NCBI RefSeq assembly: GCF_000620465.1
Contig: NZ_JIBE01000003.1
Span: forward strand, 682,001-746,000
Origin: Ralstonia sp. UNC404CL21Col
Lineage (GTDB): Bacteria; Pseudomonadota; Gammaproteobacteria; Burkholderiales; Burkholderiaceae
DNA: 64,000 bases
Direction of reading: 5' to 3'
In this document: positions 36,200 through 44,654 of the stretch, piece after piece
How positions within the stretch are numbered: the stretch's first letter is position 1
How the letters are laid out: each line of letters begins with the position of its first letter
Position numbers and translations under genes: made by a program
The notes under the pieces: generated by a model
The model's input: only the letters and a program-made list of their open reading frames with translations
Told to the model about the DNA's origin: nothing
Databases searched by the model: none

Positions 36200-37485
36200 C
36201 TACCACCTCGTTGGTAAAGCGCGAGGCCAACAATGGCTATACAGAGGTATACGAAATAAGTCAGTGCGTAGACTTGCGCAACTTGCTGCAAACCGCCTCC
36301 GTGGTTCAATACAAGATAGGTCAATGTTCCATAAAGTCCTGCCTGCAAGACCTCTGCTCCGATGTACAGACCAACGGCCGCTTTTGCGACACCGAGGAAT
36401 CCGATCACATAGGCAAGAACTCGACAGAAATCACCGACCAGTTGCCAGCCAAACAATGCCGACATGCCGGAAAACGCGTCGGAAAACAACAGCTTGATAA
36501 CAAATCCTTGCAGGAAGTAGAGCACGCAGGCGAACACTACAAAAGCAAGCCCAATGCGCAGGAGCATGGTCCTAACTTCACGCACCACAGCATCGGTGTC
36601 GAACAAGCCTGACAGTCGAGGCATGAAGTTCGTCGCCAGAAACACAGAAAAAAATCCTAGATAGGCTCCTGACAATCGGGTCATGGCCTGCCAGAGTCCT
36701 GCTGCTTCGATGCCTAGTAGCTGGATCAGGTGATTGCGGATGGCAATCTCTGTCATCGGGAACACGCTAGCTGAGACTATCAACATGACGCTGAAGCGAC
36801 CAAGTTTCCGGACGTCCGACGCTCGGATTCGAAGCGGCATCAGGCGAGTGACAGGAGAGCGCGCCGCTACCCACAGAGCAGGAATGCCCGTACACGAGAT
36901 CACCAACATCAGTGCCAGCGCTGCGCCTTGGATGCCGCAGCACGTGATTAGCAGGTAAACAACGGGGAGCGAGCCCACGTAACCAACTATCGAGATGATT
37001 GCGAACAACGCACTCTTCTGCTGCCCGTTCGCAATGGCAATCACCGCGGTACCGACAAAACAGAATAGCTGTGCTACCCCCAGAGCTGGCAGCAACCACG
37101 CATAACGCTGGTCACCAAAAAGCGCTGTAGAAATCGCCGCCCTGAAGACCACGCTCACGCAGAGAATCAACAGGGAGAAAATCAAACCATATGCCGCTGC
37201 GGCACCAATGAAGCGCAGCGACCGAACTGGCTTGCCTCGATACTCTGCAACATACTTTGTAATACCGTTACCGATACCGCCGCCAGCAAATACAGAGACC
37301 ATTGTTGTCAAGCTCATAAAGTGCCCTAGGACACCCATGCCTGGCGGACCGATGAACACAGCAATCATCTTGACGACGAGCAGATTCACGGCCATCCGCA
37401 AACCTTGCGCGGTAACCGCGGCGACGGCTGGCGACGCCAACATGAGCGATGGCAATCTACCTGTACGAACCATACGAGGCGACAT
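36196..37485 (-). CDS. wzx: WzxE-like flippase (MOP superfamily)
   Basis: The 429-residue membrane protein with about 12 helices moves undecaprenyl-PP-linked oligosaccharide across the inner membrane. It resembles the enterobacterial common antigen flippase WzxE more than typical O-antigen Wzx: GGGIGNGITKYVAEYRGKP, EAAGLWQAMTRLSGAYLGFF and FGWQLVGDFCRVLAYVIGFL align with equivalent stretches I recall in WzxE. This fits the presence of wecE and a wecD-like gene immediately upstream (6-nt gap), because ECA contains Fuc4NAc. Confidence 0.87.
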   Translation of the reverse strand: MSPRMVRTGRLPSLMLASPAVAAVTAQGLRMAVNLLVVKMIAVFIGPPGMGVLGHFMSLTTMVSVFAGGGIGNGITKYVAEYRGKPVRSLRFIGAAAAYGLIFSLLILCVSVVFRAAISTALFGDQRYAWLLPALGVAQLFCFVGTAVIAIANGQQKSALFAIISIVGYVGSLPVVYLLITCCGIQGAALALMLVISCTGIPALWVAARSPVTRLMPLRIRASDVRKLGRFSVMLIVSASVFPMTEIAIRNHLIQLLGIEAAGLWQAMTRLSGAYLGFFSVFLATNFMPRLSGLFDTDAVVREVRTMLLRIGLAFVVFACVLYFLQGFVIKLLFSDAFSGMSALFGWQLVGDFCRVLAYVIGFLGVAKAAVGLYIGAEVLQAGLYGTLTYLVLNHGGGLQQVAQVYALTYFVYLCIAIVGLALYQRGGR

Positions 37486-37491
37486 CCGACG

Positions 37492-38613
37492 TCAGCAAGC
37501 GGCGATGACTGCGTCAGCGACAAGATCGACGTCGCTATCACTCATCTCGAAGTAAAGCGGAAGCCGCACCAGACAATCGGAGAATCGGTCGCTGTTCGGC
37601 AATGGACGACCATCATGCTGCTGTGTGAAATATGGGCTCCCGTGCAACGAGAGGTAATGAAACACTGCGTGAATCTGCTGCTCTTTGAGACTTGAAATCA
37701 ATGCACTGCGCTGCGCCAAGTCACCGCATACCAGATAAAACATATGCGCGTTGTTGGTCGCATACTCTGGGATCACGGGCAGCGAGATGCCCCGCCCTGG
37801 AAGCTCGGCAGCAAAGTGATTCCAATAGCGTTGCCAAATAGCCTTTCGCCGCGCCTGAATCAGCTCGAGATTTTCCAGCTGTGCAAACAGGTAGGCCGCG
37901 ACGATATCCGATGGCAAGAACGAGGAACCAACGTCCACCCATCCATACTTGTCAACCTCACCGCGAAAGAATGCCGAACGATTGGTCCCCTTCTCGCGAA
38001 TGATTTCCGCCCGCGGCACGAACGATGGCACGTTGACGGTAAGCAGGCCGCCCTCGCCCGCTATAACGTTCTTCGTTTCGTGAAAGGAGAATGCGCCAAA
38101 TTGCCCTATAGCACCCAGCGGGGTACCTTTGTAGTATGAATCAATCGCTTGGGCCGCGTCTTCCACAACCGCGATGCCATGCCGATTTGCAATAGACATG
38201 ACCTTATCCATATCACACGCGACACCCGCATAATGAACCACAACGATGGCGCGCGTTCTTGGGGTAATCAATAACTCAAGCTGCTCAACATCGATGTTCG
38301 GGTTAATCGGTTCACTGTCAGCAAAAACCAGGCTGGCACCCCGCAACGCAAAGGCATTGGCACTCGAGACAAAGGTAAACGAAGGAACAATAACCTCGTC
38401 ACCTGGTTTGATATCCAACAACAGTGCCGACATCTCCAGCGCATCAGTGCACGATGTTGTCAGAAGCGCCTTACCGAAACCGAAGCTGCGCTCAAAGAAA
38501 TCATGGCACTTCCTGGTAAACATCCCGTCACCAGATATCTTGCCAGACGCAACAGCCTGCGCGATGTAGACCAACTCACGACCGTGGAGGTATGGCTTAT
38601 TAAACGGAATCAT
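37492..38613 (-). CDS. wecE: dTDP-4-amino-4,6-dideoxygalactose transaminase (WecE/RffA)
   Basis: The 373-residue PLP enzyme aminates dTDP-4-keto-6-deoxyglucose to dTDP-4-amino-4,6-dideoxy-D-galactose. Landmarks match WecE: SGDGMFTRKC, LLTTSCTDALEMSALLLDI, HYAGVACDMDKVM, and FSFHETKNVIAGEGG with Lys181, then EIIREKGTNRSAFFRGEVDK. Its substrate comes from RmlA and RmlB of the same operon. It overlaps the downstream-acting acetyltransferase gene by 14 nt. It is the best family match among the aminotransferases of the locus. Confidence 0.92.
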   Translation of the reverse strand: MIPFNKPYLHGRELVYIAQAVASGKISGDGMFTRKCHDFFERSFGFGKALLTTSCTDALEMSALLLDIKPGDEVIVPSFTFVSSANAFALRGASLVFADSEPINPNIDVEQLELLITPRTRAIVVVHYAGVACDMDKVMSIANRHGIAVVEDAAQAIDSYYKGTPLGAIGQFGAFSFHETKNVIAGEGGLLTVNVPSFVPRAEIIREKGTNRSAFFRGEVDKYGWVDVGSSFLPSDIVAAYLFAQLENLELIQARRKAIWQRYWNHFAAELPGRGISLPVIPEYATNNAHMFYLVCGDLAQRSALISSLKEQQIHAVFHYLSLHGSPYFTQQHDGRPLPNSDRFSDCLVRLPLYFEMSDSDVDLVADAVIAAC

Positions 38614-39337
38614 CGTTCACCCACACATGAAACGTGTAAAAACTGTTGAGGGGTTCCATGCCAACCCGGCACCAGTTTTTTTGAACTACCACATTGGTAA
38701 TTTGCGTTGACACGACCATTCGTCCGAATTTACGCTCAACCCCCCAATTTTGCGACAATTTCATCAGATCGAGATAGAGCCCTTTACCCTGATGCTCGGG
38801 AGCAACCCCAAACAACACGCCTTCAAATGTCGATGAATTTATTATTTTTAAAGTCGCAAAAGCAGCAATCTGTTGGCCAGCCTTAATCAAAATAACGTCG
38901 TCTGCCAAATCTCCTTTGCGGCAAGAATTCAGGGCCCATGACGAATACACTGCATCACAAGCGCCCCGATCCAAACGAGGGTCGGCATGATAGTGGCCGA
39001 AATATCCTTTGAATGATTCCGCTGCAATGTGGCCAACGGCATCGATGTCGCTGGCTTCAACCAGACAGGCTCGGTAACCATCGGGCAGGTCATCCGAATA
39101 CTGCTCTATCCTCTTCTTTTGGTAGTAGACCAACGTATCTGAAAGAATCCCACCTCTACGCTCCAACTCCTGCGCCAGCGCAAGTTCGCTTGTGGGAAGT
39201 CGGACGATAACCATTTCGGCCTTACCCTCTCGCGCGGCGGACAGCAACGCGTCCACATCGTCGCCGGACTCGAGCTTTGCCTTTGCAATCACATAGCCAA
39301 ATCGTTCTTCGTCGATCTTTGATAGATAGAAATCCAT
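38600..39337 (-). CDS. WecD-like dTDP-4-amino-sugar N-acetyltransferase (GNAT)
   Basis: The 245-residue protein has an N-terminal WecD-like segment (MDFYLSKIDEERFGYVIAKA) and a C-terminal GNAT domain (about 95-235) with the acetyl-CoA loop VAPEHQGKGLYLDLM. By position next to wecE it would acetylate dTDP-4-amino-4,6-dideoxygalactose to dTDP-Fuc4NAc. Overall identity to E. coli WecD appears low, so the symbol is withheld. AAAGGCGGAA before the ATG supports the start. Confidence 0.75.
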   Translation of the reverse strand: MDFYLSKIDEERFGYVIAKAKLESGDDVDALLSAAREGKAEMVIVRLPTSELALAQELERRGGILSDTLVYYQKKRIEQYSDDLPDGYRACLVEASDIDAVGHIAAESFKGYFGHYHADPRLDRGACDAVYSSWALNSCRKGDLADDVILIKAGQQIAAFATLKIINSSTFEGVLFGVAPEHQGKGLYLDLMKLSQNWGVERKFGRMVVSTQITNVVVQKNWCRVGMEPLNSFYTFHVWVNDDSV

Positions 39338-39370
39338 TTCCGCCTTTACATTCTTGTGCTTCTGGACACG

Positions 39371-39919
39371 TTACCAACCAATTCCAATATTCTTTATGCC
39401 GGGAGCACCAGCATCCTTCGCCGAAAGCAAGGGAGCACCGCCGTGCAACGGCCACTCAATACCAAGATCAGGATCATTCCACGCAATACACCGCTCGTGC
39501 TCGGGCGCATAGTAGTCCGTGACCTTGTACAGAAAATCAGCCGACTCGCTTAGCACCAAAAAACCATGCGCGAACCCGGGGGGAATCCAGACCTGTTTCA
39601 GGTTGTCTTCGGTTAGTTCTTCGCCGACCCATCTTCCAAACGTGGCCGACCCCTGCCTCAGATCGATAGCTACGTCGAATACCGCGCCCTTGGCCACACG
39701 CACAAGCTTTCCCTGTGGTTGGTCCAATTGAAAATGAAGCCCTCGCAGCACCCCTTTTTTTCCGCGGGTATGGTTGTCCTGCACAAACGCTACATCGAGC
39801 CCAGTGGCATTAAGAAACGTGGTCTTGTTGTAGCTCTCGTAGAGGAGGCCACGTGCATCCGTAAAAACGCAGGGCTCAATTACCAATACGTCTGGGATGG
39901 CTGTCATGGTGACCTTCAT
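39371..39919 (-). CDS. rmlC: dTDP-4-dehydrorhamnose 3,5-epimerase
   Basis: The 182-residue cupin epimerase converts dTDP-4-keto-6-deoxyglucose to dTDP-4-dehydro-L-rhamnose. It contains RGLHFQLDQPQGKLVRVAKG with the catalytic His, DVAIDLRQGSATFGRW and PPGFAHGFLVLSE. The start MKVTMTAIPDV is kept because homologues begin at the same place; an ATG four codons in is possible. It lies 3 nt after rmlA. Confidence 0.95.
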   Translation of the reverse strand: MKVTMTAIPDVLVIEPCVFTDARGLLYESYNKTTFLNATGLDVAFVQDNHTRGKKGVLRGLHFQLDQPQGKLVRVAKGAVFDVAIDLRQGSATFGRWVGEELTEDNLKQVWIPPGFAHGFLVLSESADFLYKVTDYYAPEHERCIAWNDPDLGIEWPLHGGAPLLSAKDAGAPGIKNIGIGW

Positions 39920-39922
39920 GGA

Positions 39923-40795
39923 TCACCCATCCCGCAACAATCGAAGCAGATACTGCCCATAGCCGTTTTTTGCCAGCGGCTGTGCAAGTTGTTCAACCTG
40001 CTCTGCAGTAATAAAGCCCTGGCGCCAGGCAATCTCCTCCGGGCAGGAAATCTTTAGACCCTGTCGGCTCTCGAGCGTCGCGATGAATTGACTGGCTTCA
40101 AGGAGGCTGTCATGCGTGCCGGTATCGAGCCAAGCATAGCCTCGACGCATAATTTGCACGCTCAGTTGCCCGCGCTCGAGATAAGCGTGGTTGACAGCTG
40201 TGATCTCCAATTCCCCCCGCTCACTCGGCTTGACGGACTTGGCAATATCGACCACTTGGTTGTCATAAAAATAGAGGCCCGTTACAGCGAAGTGGCTTTT
40301 TGGCGTTTTGGGCTTTTCTTCAATACTGCTGACCTTGCCACTTCGATCGAACTCGACAACGCCGTATCGCTCTGGATCCTGTACGTGATAGGCGAACACG
40401 GTTGCGCCTGTCGGCTGATGATCCGCCTGCGTCAAGAGCGACTGGAAGCCGTGCCCATAAAAAATATTGTCACCCAACACCAGTGCACTTGGCCCATTAC
40501 CGACGAAATCCTCTCCAATAATGAACGCCTGGGCCAAGCCTTCCGGCTTGGGCTGCACAGCATACTGCAGGTTGATACCCCACTTGCTGCCGTCTCCGAG
40601 CATTTCCGCAAACCGCGAAGTATCTTCCGGCGTAGAGATCACCAAAATATCCCGTATCCCGGCCAACATGAGCGTGGATAGGGGATAGTAAATCATGGGC
40701 TTGTCATAGACGGGCAGCAGCTGCTTGGAAATTGCGCGTGTAATGGGATACAACCGCGTACCGGAGCCGCCGGCCAAAATAATGCCTCTGCGCAT
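39923..40795 (-). CDS. rmlA: Glucose-1-phosphate thymidylyltransferase
   Basis: RmlA (290 residues) makes dTDP-glucose from glucose-1-phosphate and dTTP, opening both the L-rhamnose and Fuc4NAc branches. [20 protein letters not shown] is the nucleotide-binding signature; [11 protein letters not shown] and [14 protein letters not shown] complete the active site. The family has feedback inhibition by dTDP-rhamnose. It sits between rmlD (12-nt gap) and rmlC (3-nt gap). Confidence 0.96.
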   Translation of the reverse strand: MRRGIILAGGSGTRLYPITRAISKQLLPVYDKPMIYYPLSTLMLAGIRDILVISTPEDTSRFAEMLGDGSKWGINLQYAVQPKPEGLAQAFIIGEDFVGNGPSALVLGDNIFYGHGFQSLLTQADHQPTGATVFAYHVQDPERYGVVEFDRSGKVSSIEEKPKTPKSHFAVTGLYFYDNQVVDIAKSVKPSERGELEITAVNHAYLERGQLSVQIMRRGYAWLDTGTHDSLLEASQFIATLESRQGLKISCPEEIAWRQGFITAEQVEQLAQPLAKNGYGQYLLRLLRDG

Positions 40796-40807
40796 AGTGT
40801 CGTTGGG

Positions 40808-41725
40808 TCAGGAAAGAACCTGGTCGAGCAGGTGCCGCACACCTTCTCGCCAATCGGGTAGATGAATACCAAATGTCTCTCGCAGCTTGCGAGTGTCGAG
40901 GCGCGAATTGGACGGGCGCCGCGCCAACGAAGGACGTGCTGCGACGGGAATTGCGCTGACAGAAATAGGTTCCGCCCTCAAAACACACCCTCTCGATTTC
41001 GCATAGTGGAGCACCTCGACGGCATAGCTGTGCCATGTCGCTTCGCCCGATGCACAAAGGTGATAGAGGCCAAAGGGAAATTCAGTTCGATTGCCAAACA
41101 ACCAATGGCGCGCAATGATCTGGGCTGTGACATCGGCAACAAGAGACGCGGTGGTTGGCGCGCCGTACTGATCCGCCACCACTTCCAAGAACTCACGCTC
41201 ATGCGCCAGCGCCAGAATCGTCTTGGCAAAATTCTCCCCGTGTGCCCCAGCCATCCAGCTGGTACGCAATATCAGCGCAGCTGTGCCAGCCTCGGCAATA
41301 GCTCGCTCGCCGGCCAATTTACTACTTCCATAGACTGAAAGCGGGCGGGCCACGTCCGTCTCCACGTACGCAGACGGCTTACCGCCATCGAACACATAGT
41401 CAGTCGAATAGTGCACGAGGAGACCGCCGAGTGTCGCCACCTCTTCCGCCAGCACCTGCGGCGCCTTCGCATTCACAGCGAACACCATGTCAACTTCACT
41501 TTCAGCGCGGTCCACTGCCGTATACGCCGCTGCATTGACGATCACTGAGGGGCGATGTGTTCGCACCGTGCGTCGAATGGTTTCTGGATTCCGAAAATCG
41601 CATTCCCTACGATCTGGTGCGATGACGCGACCGAGCGGCGCCAGGCTGCGGCACAACTCAAACCCAAGTTGACCGCTGCAGCCGGTCACCAGAAAGGTTG
41701 GAGACTCTGCTCTGCTATACAGCAT
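40808..41725 (-). CDS. rmlD: dTDP-4-dehydrorhamnose reductase
   Basis: RmlD (305 residues) is the NAD(P)H-dependent SDR that finishes dTDP-L-rhamnose. [16 protein letters not shown] is the nucleotide site, [18 protein letters not shown] and [10 protein letters not shown] give the Ser/Thr, Tyr and Lys of the catalytic set. It overlaps the end of rmlB by 11 nt. Confidence 0.95.
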   Translation of the reverse strand: MLYSRAESPTFLVTGCSGQLGFELCRSLAPLGRVIAPDRRECDFRNPETIRRTVRTHRPSVIVNAAAYTAVDRAESEVDMVFAVNAKAPQVLAEEVATLGGLLVHYSTDYVFDGGKPSAYVETDVARPLSVYGSSKLAGERAIAEAGTAALILRTSWMAGAHGENFAKTILALAHEREFLEVVADQYGAPTTASLVADVTAQIIARHWLFGNRTEFPFGLYHLCASGEATWHSYAVEVLHYAKSRGCVLRAEPISVSAIPVAARPSLARRPSNSRLDTRKLRETFGIHLPDWREGVRHLLDQVLS

Positions 41726-42779
41726 ATTGGGTAGCCACCCAGTTCCGATACTCGCCGGACATCACGTCTTGCACCCAAGCTTGGTTTTCCAAGTACCACA
41801 GAACCGTCTTGCGAAGACCCGTCTCGAAGGTCTCTGCAGGTTTCCAACCAAGCTCGCGCTCCAGCTTGCGCGCATCAATCGCATAACGACGGTCGTGTCC
41901 CGGGCGGTCCTTCACAAACGTAATCTGGTCGCGGTACGAACCCGTGGCCTTCGGCTTCAGCTCATCGAGCAGATCACACAATGTGTAGACGACATCGAGG
42001 TTGGTCTTCTCATTCCAGCCACCGACGTTGTACGTTTCACCCAAACGTCCACGCGCGAGCACTTCGCGAATTGCCGCGCAGTGGTCCCCCACATAAAGCC
42101 AGTCCCGCACGTTCTGCCCATCACCGTAAACCGGGAGCTGCTTCCCGTTGAGCGCGTTCGCGATCATCAGCGGAATCAGCTTTTCCGGGAAATGATACGG
42201 ACCGTAGTTATTCGAGCAATTGGTCGTCAGGACCGGCAAACCATACGTATGGTGATATGCGCGGACGAGATGGTCCGATGCGGCCTTAGATGCTGAGTAC
42301 GGGCTATTCGGCGCATACGGCGTGGTTTCTGAGAACTGCGGATCGCTGGGGCCTAACGAGCCAAACACCTCATCGGTCGAAACGTGCAGGAATCGGAATG
42401 CCGCCTTGGCGTTAGCATCGAGCCCTTCCCAGTAGGCTCGCGCAGCTTCAAGCAGGGTGAACGTACCAACGATATTCGTCTGCACAAATTCGCCCGGGCC
42501 ATGGATCGACCGATCGACATGGCTTTCTGCGGCAAAGTGCACCACGGCGCGGGGCCTGTATTTGGCAAACAAGCCGTCCAGTGCAGTGCGATCACAAATA
42601 TCCGTCTGGGAAAAAATATGGCGCGGATCGCCCTCAACCGGCGCAAGTGTTTTGCGATTGCCGGCATAGGTCAGCTTGTCGACGTTCACAACGCCATCAG
42701 CGTCTGAGTCAGCCAACCAGTTGAGAACAAAGTTGCCGCCGATGAAACCGGCGCCGCCGGTAACGAGAATGTGAGACAA
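41715..42779 (-). CDS. rmlB: dTDP-glucose 4,6-dehydratase
   Basis: RmlB (354 residues) converts dTDP-glucose to dTDP-4-keto-6-deoxyglucose, the branch point used by RmlC and Wec[36 protein letters not shown] and [15 protein letters not shown] are diagnostic. The start codon is TTG at 42779 with AGGAG about nine bases upstream; no in-frame ATG lies nearby. It is the first gene of the 18-gene minus-strand polysaccharide operon that runs to 23835, so its promoter should lie in the 42780-43000 spacer. Confidence 0.96.
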   Translation of the reverse strand: MSHILVTGGAGFIGGNFVLNWLADSDADGVVNVDKLTYAGNRKTLAPVEGDPRHIFSQTDICDRTALDGLFAKYRPRAVVHFAAESHVDRSIHGPGEFVQTNIVGTFTLLEAARAYWEGLDANAKAAFRFLHVSTDEVFGSLGPSDPQFSETTPYAPNSPYSASKAASDHLVRAYHHTYGLPVLTTNCSNNYGPYHFPEKLIPLMIANALNGKQLPVYGDGQNVRDWLYVGDHCAAIREVLARGRLGETYNVGGWNEKTNLDVVYTLCDLLDELKPKATGSYRDQITFVKDRPGHDRRYAIDARKLERELGWKPAETFETGLRKTVLWYLENQAWVQDVMSGEYRNWVATQYAV

Positions 42780-43000
42780 AACTTAATGCTCCTTGCTGCG
42801 GGCCCAGCCACGCGCCTTGCGATTCCGCGCAATCCCCCGCCGGAGGGCACGAAATATTACGTTCGATTAGAAGTGTCGTATTCTATCCGACCCCAAGGTA
42901 TGCCCTGCCGCAGGATGTCACCTTTTTGTAGCGAGCTGTAACGCGATCAACATAGAAAAGTCGGGCGCCCTTTGCACGCGGCACGCTTCATATAACTTCC
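42780..43000. promoter_or_regulatory. Divergent spacer, likely promoter region of the polysaccharide operon and apaH
   Basis: This 221-bp spacer separates two divergent starts and has an AT-rich core (about 42855-42900 and 42925-42960). On the minus strand TAGAAT near 42886-42891 could be a -10 for the rml operon, but no good -35 is seen. I found no JUMPstart/ops element. Confidence 0.3.
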
Positions 43001-43846
43001 GTGTCCATTTCCCCCCACGCCATCGGCGACCTCCAAGGCTGCTGCTCCCCCCTCCAGTCGCTGCTGGCCGCCCTCCCCGCCAACGCCCCGCTGCGCTTCG
43101 TCGGCGACCTCATCAACCGCGGCCCCGAGTCGCTCGCCACGCTACGCCAAGTCATCGCACTGTGCGAGGCCGGCCGCGCACGCACCGTCCTGGGTAACCA
43201 CGACATCCACCTGCTAGCGGTCGCTGCAGGCGTCCGAAAACCCGGCAAGCGCGACACGATCGCCGACATCCTCTCCGCGCCCGATAGCGACCAGCTCATC
43301 ACATGGCTGCGTCAACAGCCACTGGCCATCTTCGAAAACGGCTTCCTGATGGTGCACGCCGGCGTCCTGCCGCAGTGGACGACGGGCGACGTACTGGAGC
43401 TGGCCGGTGCGGTCGAGCGTGAATTGCGCAGCCCACATTGGAAAACGTTCCTGGCGGACGCCTTCGGTAACCATCCGGACAAGTGGAGCAACGATCTCGT
43501 CGGTATGGACCGCCTGCGCCTGACCATCAACGCGCTGACACGCCTGCGCTTCTGCAAGCCCGACGGCACGATGGAGTTCGAAACGACGGATGCCGATGGT
43601 GCTCCGGATGGCCACATGCCCTGGTTCGACGTGCCGGGCCGCCGTACGCGTGGCACGCCGATCGTGTTCGGGCATTGGTCCACGCGCGGGCTGGTGATGC
43701 GCGACGACGTGATGGGCCTGGATACAGGCTGCGTGTGGGGCGGCAAGCTGACGGCGGCCAAGCTGTCGCTGGCGCCGGCCGGGCGCGACGTGGTGCAGGT
43801 GGAGTGCGAGCAGGCGCAAGACCCCCTCGCGCACAAGAAGAAGTAG
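43001..43846 (+). CDS. apaH: Symmetrical bis(5'-nucleosyl)-tetraphosphatase
   Basis: ApaH (281 residues) splits Ap4A into two ADP, and in E. coli also removes Np4 caps from RNA. The metallophosphatase motifs AIGDLQGC, GDLINRGP, LGNHDIHLL, MVHAGVLP and VFGHWSTRG are all present. The start is GTG at 43001 without a strong Shine-Dalgarno sequence. GC-rich housekeeping codon use resumes here right after the polysaccharide locus, marking its boundary. Confidence 0.93.
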   Translation: MSISPHAIGDLQGCCSPLQSLLAALPANAPLRFVGDLINRGPESLATLRQVIALCEAGRARTVLGNHDIHLLAVAAGVRKPGKRDTIADILSAPDSDQLITWLRQQPLAIFENGFLMVHAGVLPQWTTGDVLELAGAVERELRSPHWKTFLADAFGNHPDKWSNDLVGMDRLRLTINALTRLRFCKPDGTMEFETTDADGAPDGHMPWFDVPGRRTRGTPIVFGHWSTRGLVMRDDVMGLDTGCVWGGKLTAAKLSLAPAGRDVVQVECEQAQDPLAHKKK

Positions 43847-43856
43847 CCTTGAGGCC

Positions 43857-44654
43857 TCAGCCCGCGCGGTTGATCAGCGCGGCCACGGCTTCCTGGCTAT
43901 GGGCTGCCAAGGCCCGACGGTCCATCTCGGGGGCCAGGGCCGGCCCCACCAACACTTCCACCACCAACGGCGGCCCGTTCAGGATCGCATTGATCGTGTC
44001 CATCATCGACAGATCGCCGATGTACGCCGGAATGGTCGTCAATTCGCCCGTGGCGGCGACGCGATAGCGCAGCGCCAGTGGGCGGATCGGAGCGCCAGCG
44101 CTGACGGGCGCCTGGAACAGGTTGGCGTGGAACGGCAGCAGCTGCAACCCGTCCGACGTCGTCCCTTCAGGAAACACGCAAATGGCATCGCCAGAGCGCA
44201 TCGCGTCTGCAATGACGTGCATGATGCGATGCGCGTCGCGTTTGCGGGCGCGCTCGACGAACAGCACGCCGGTCTGCGCGCACAGCCAGCCAATTACCGG
44301 CCAGCTGCGAATCTCCGATTTGGCGACGAAGCGCGGCGGATACCAACTGTTGATCGCGTAGATGTCGATCCACGATACGTGGTTGGACACCAGCATGGAT
44401 CCCGCCAGTTCCTGGCCCGCGACATGCTCGCCATGCACCACGAGCGAAACGCGGAACAGCGCCAGCAACTTGCGCGACCAGCGTTGGATCAGCGCGTGCT
44501 TGGTCTGCGGCTTGATCCACCAGAACAGCAGCGCGCACGTGATCAGGCCTTCTGCCAGATGCACGAGCAACCGGAGCTTGCGCAGCACATGCTTGCGCTG
44601 TGGCGTGCGCATCTCGGTGGGCGCGCTTGTCACGCGCTGATCAATGCCCGTCAT
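43857..44654 (-). CDS. 1-acyl-sn-glycerol-3-phosphate acyltransferase-like (PlsC/LPLAT family)
   Basis: The 265-residue protein has one N-terminal hydrophobic segment (LITCALLFWWI) and an LPLAT domain with the catalytic NHVSWID (His92-x4-Asp97) and FPEGTTSDG (161-169). It acylates a lysophospholipid or related acceptor at the inner membrane. The start overlaps the pyrC' stop by 14 nt, so it is the last gene of the algH-ruvX-pyrRBC' operon. Whether it is the main PlsC or a paralogue such as an ornithine-lipid (OlsA-like) acyltransferase cannot be told from sequence. Confidence 0.82.
   Translation of the reverse strand: MTGIDQRVTSAPTEMRTPQRKHVLRKLRLLVHLAEGLITCALLFWWIKPQTKHALIQRWSRKLLALFRVSLVVHGEHVAGQELAGSMLVSNHVSWIDIYAINSWYPPRFVAKSEIRSWPVIGWLCAQTGVLFVERARKRDAHRIMHVIADAMRSGDAICVFPEGTTSDGLQLLPFHANLFQAPVSAGAPIRPLALRYRVAATGELTTIPAYIGDLSMMDTINAILNGPPLVVEVLVGPALAPEMDRRALAAHSQEAVAALINRAG

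Noticed and set aside
42780-43000. JUMPstart/ops element expected before an O-antigen operon
   Set aside because: I looked for GGCGGTAG on the minus strand of the spacer and did not find it.
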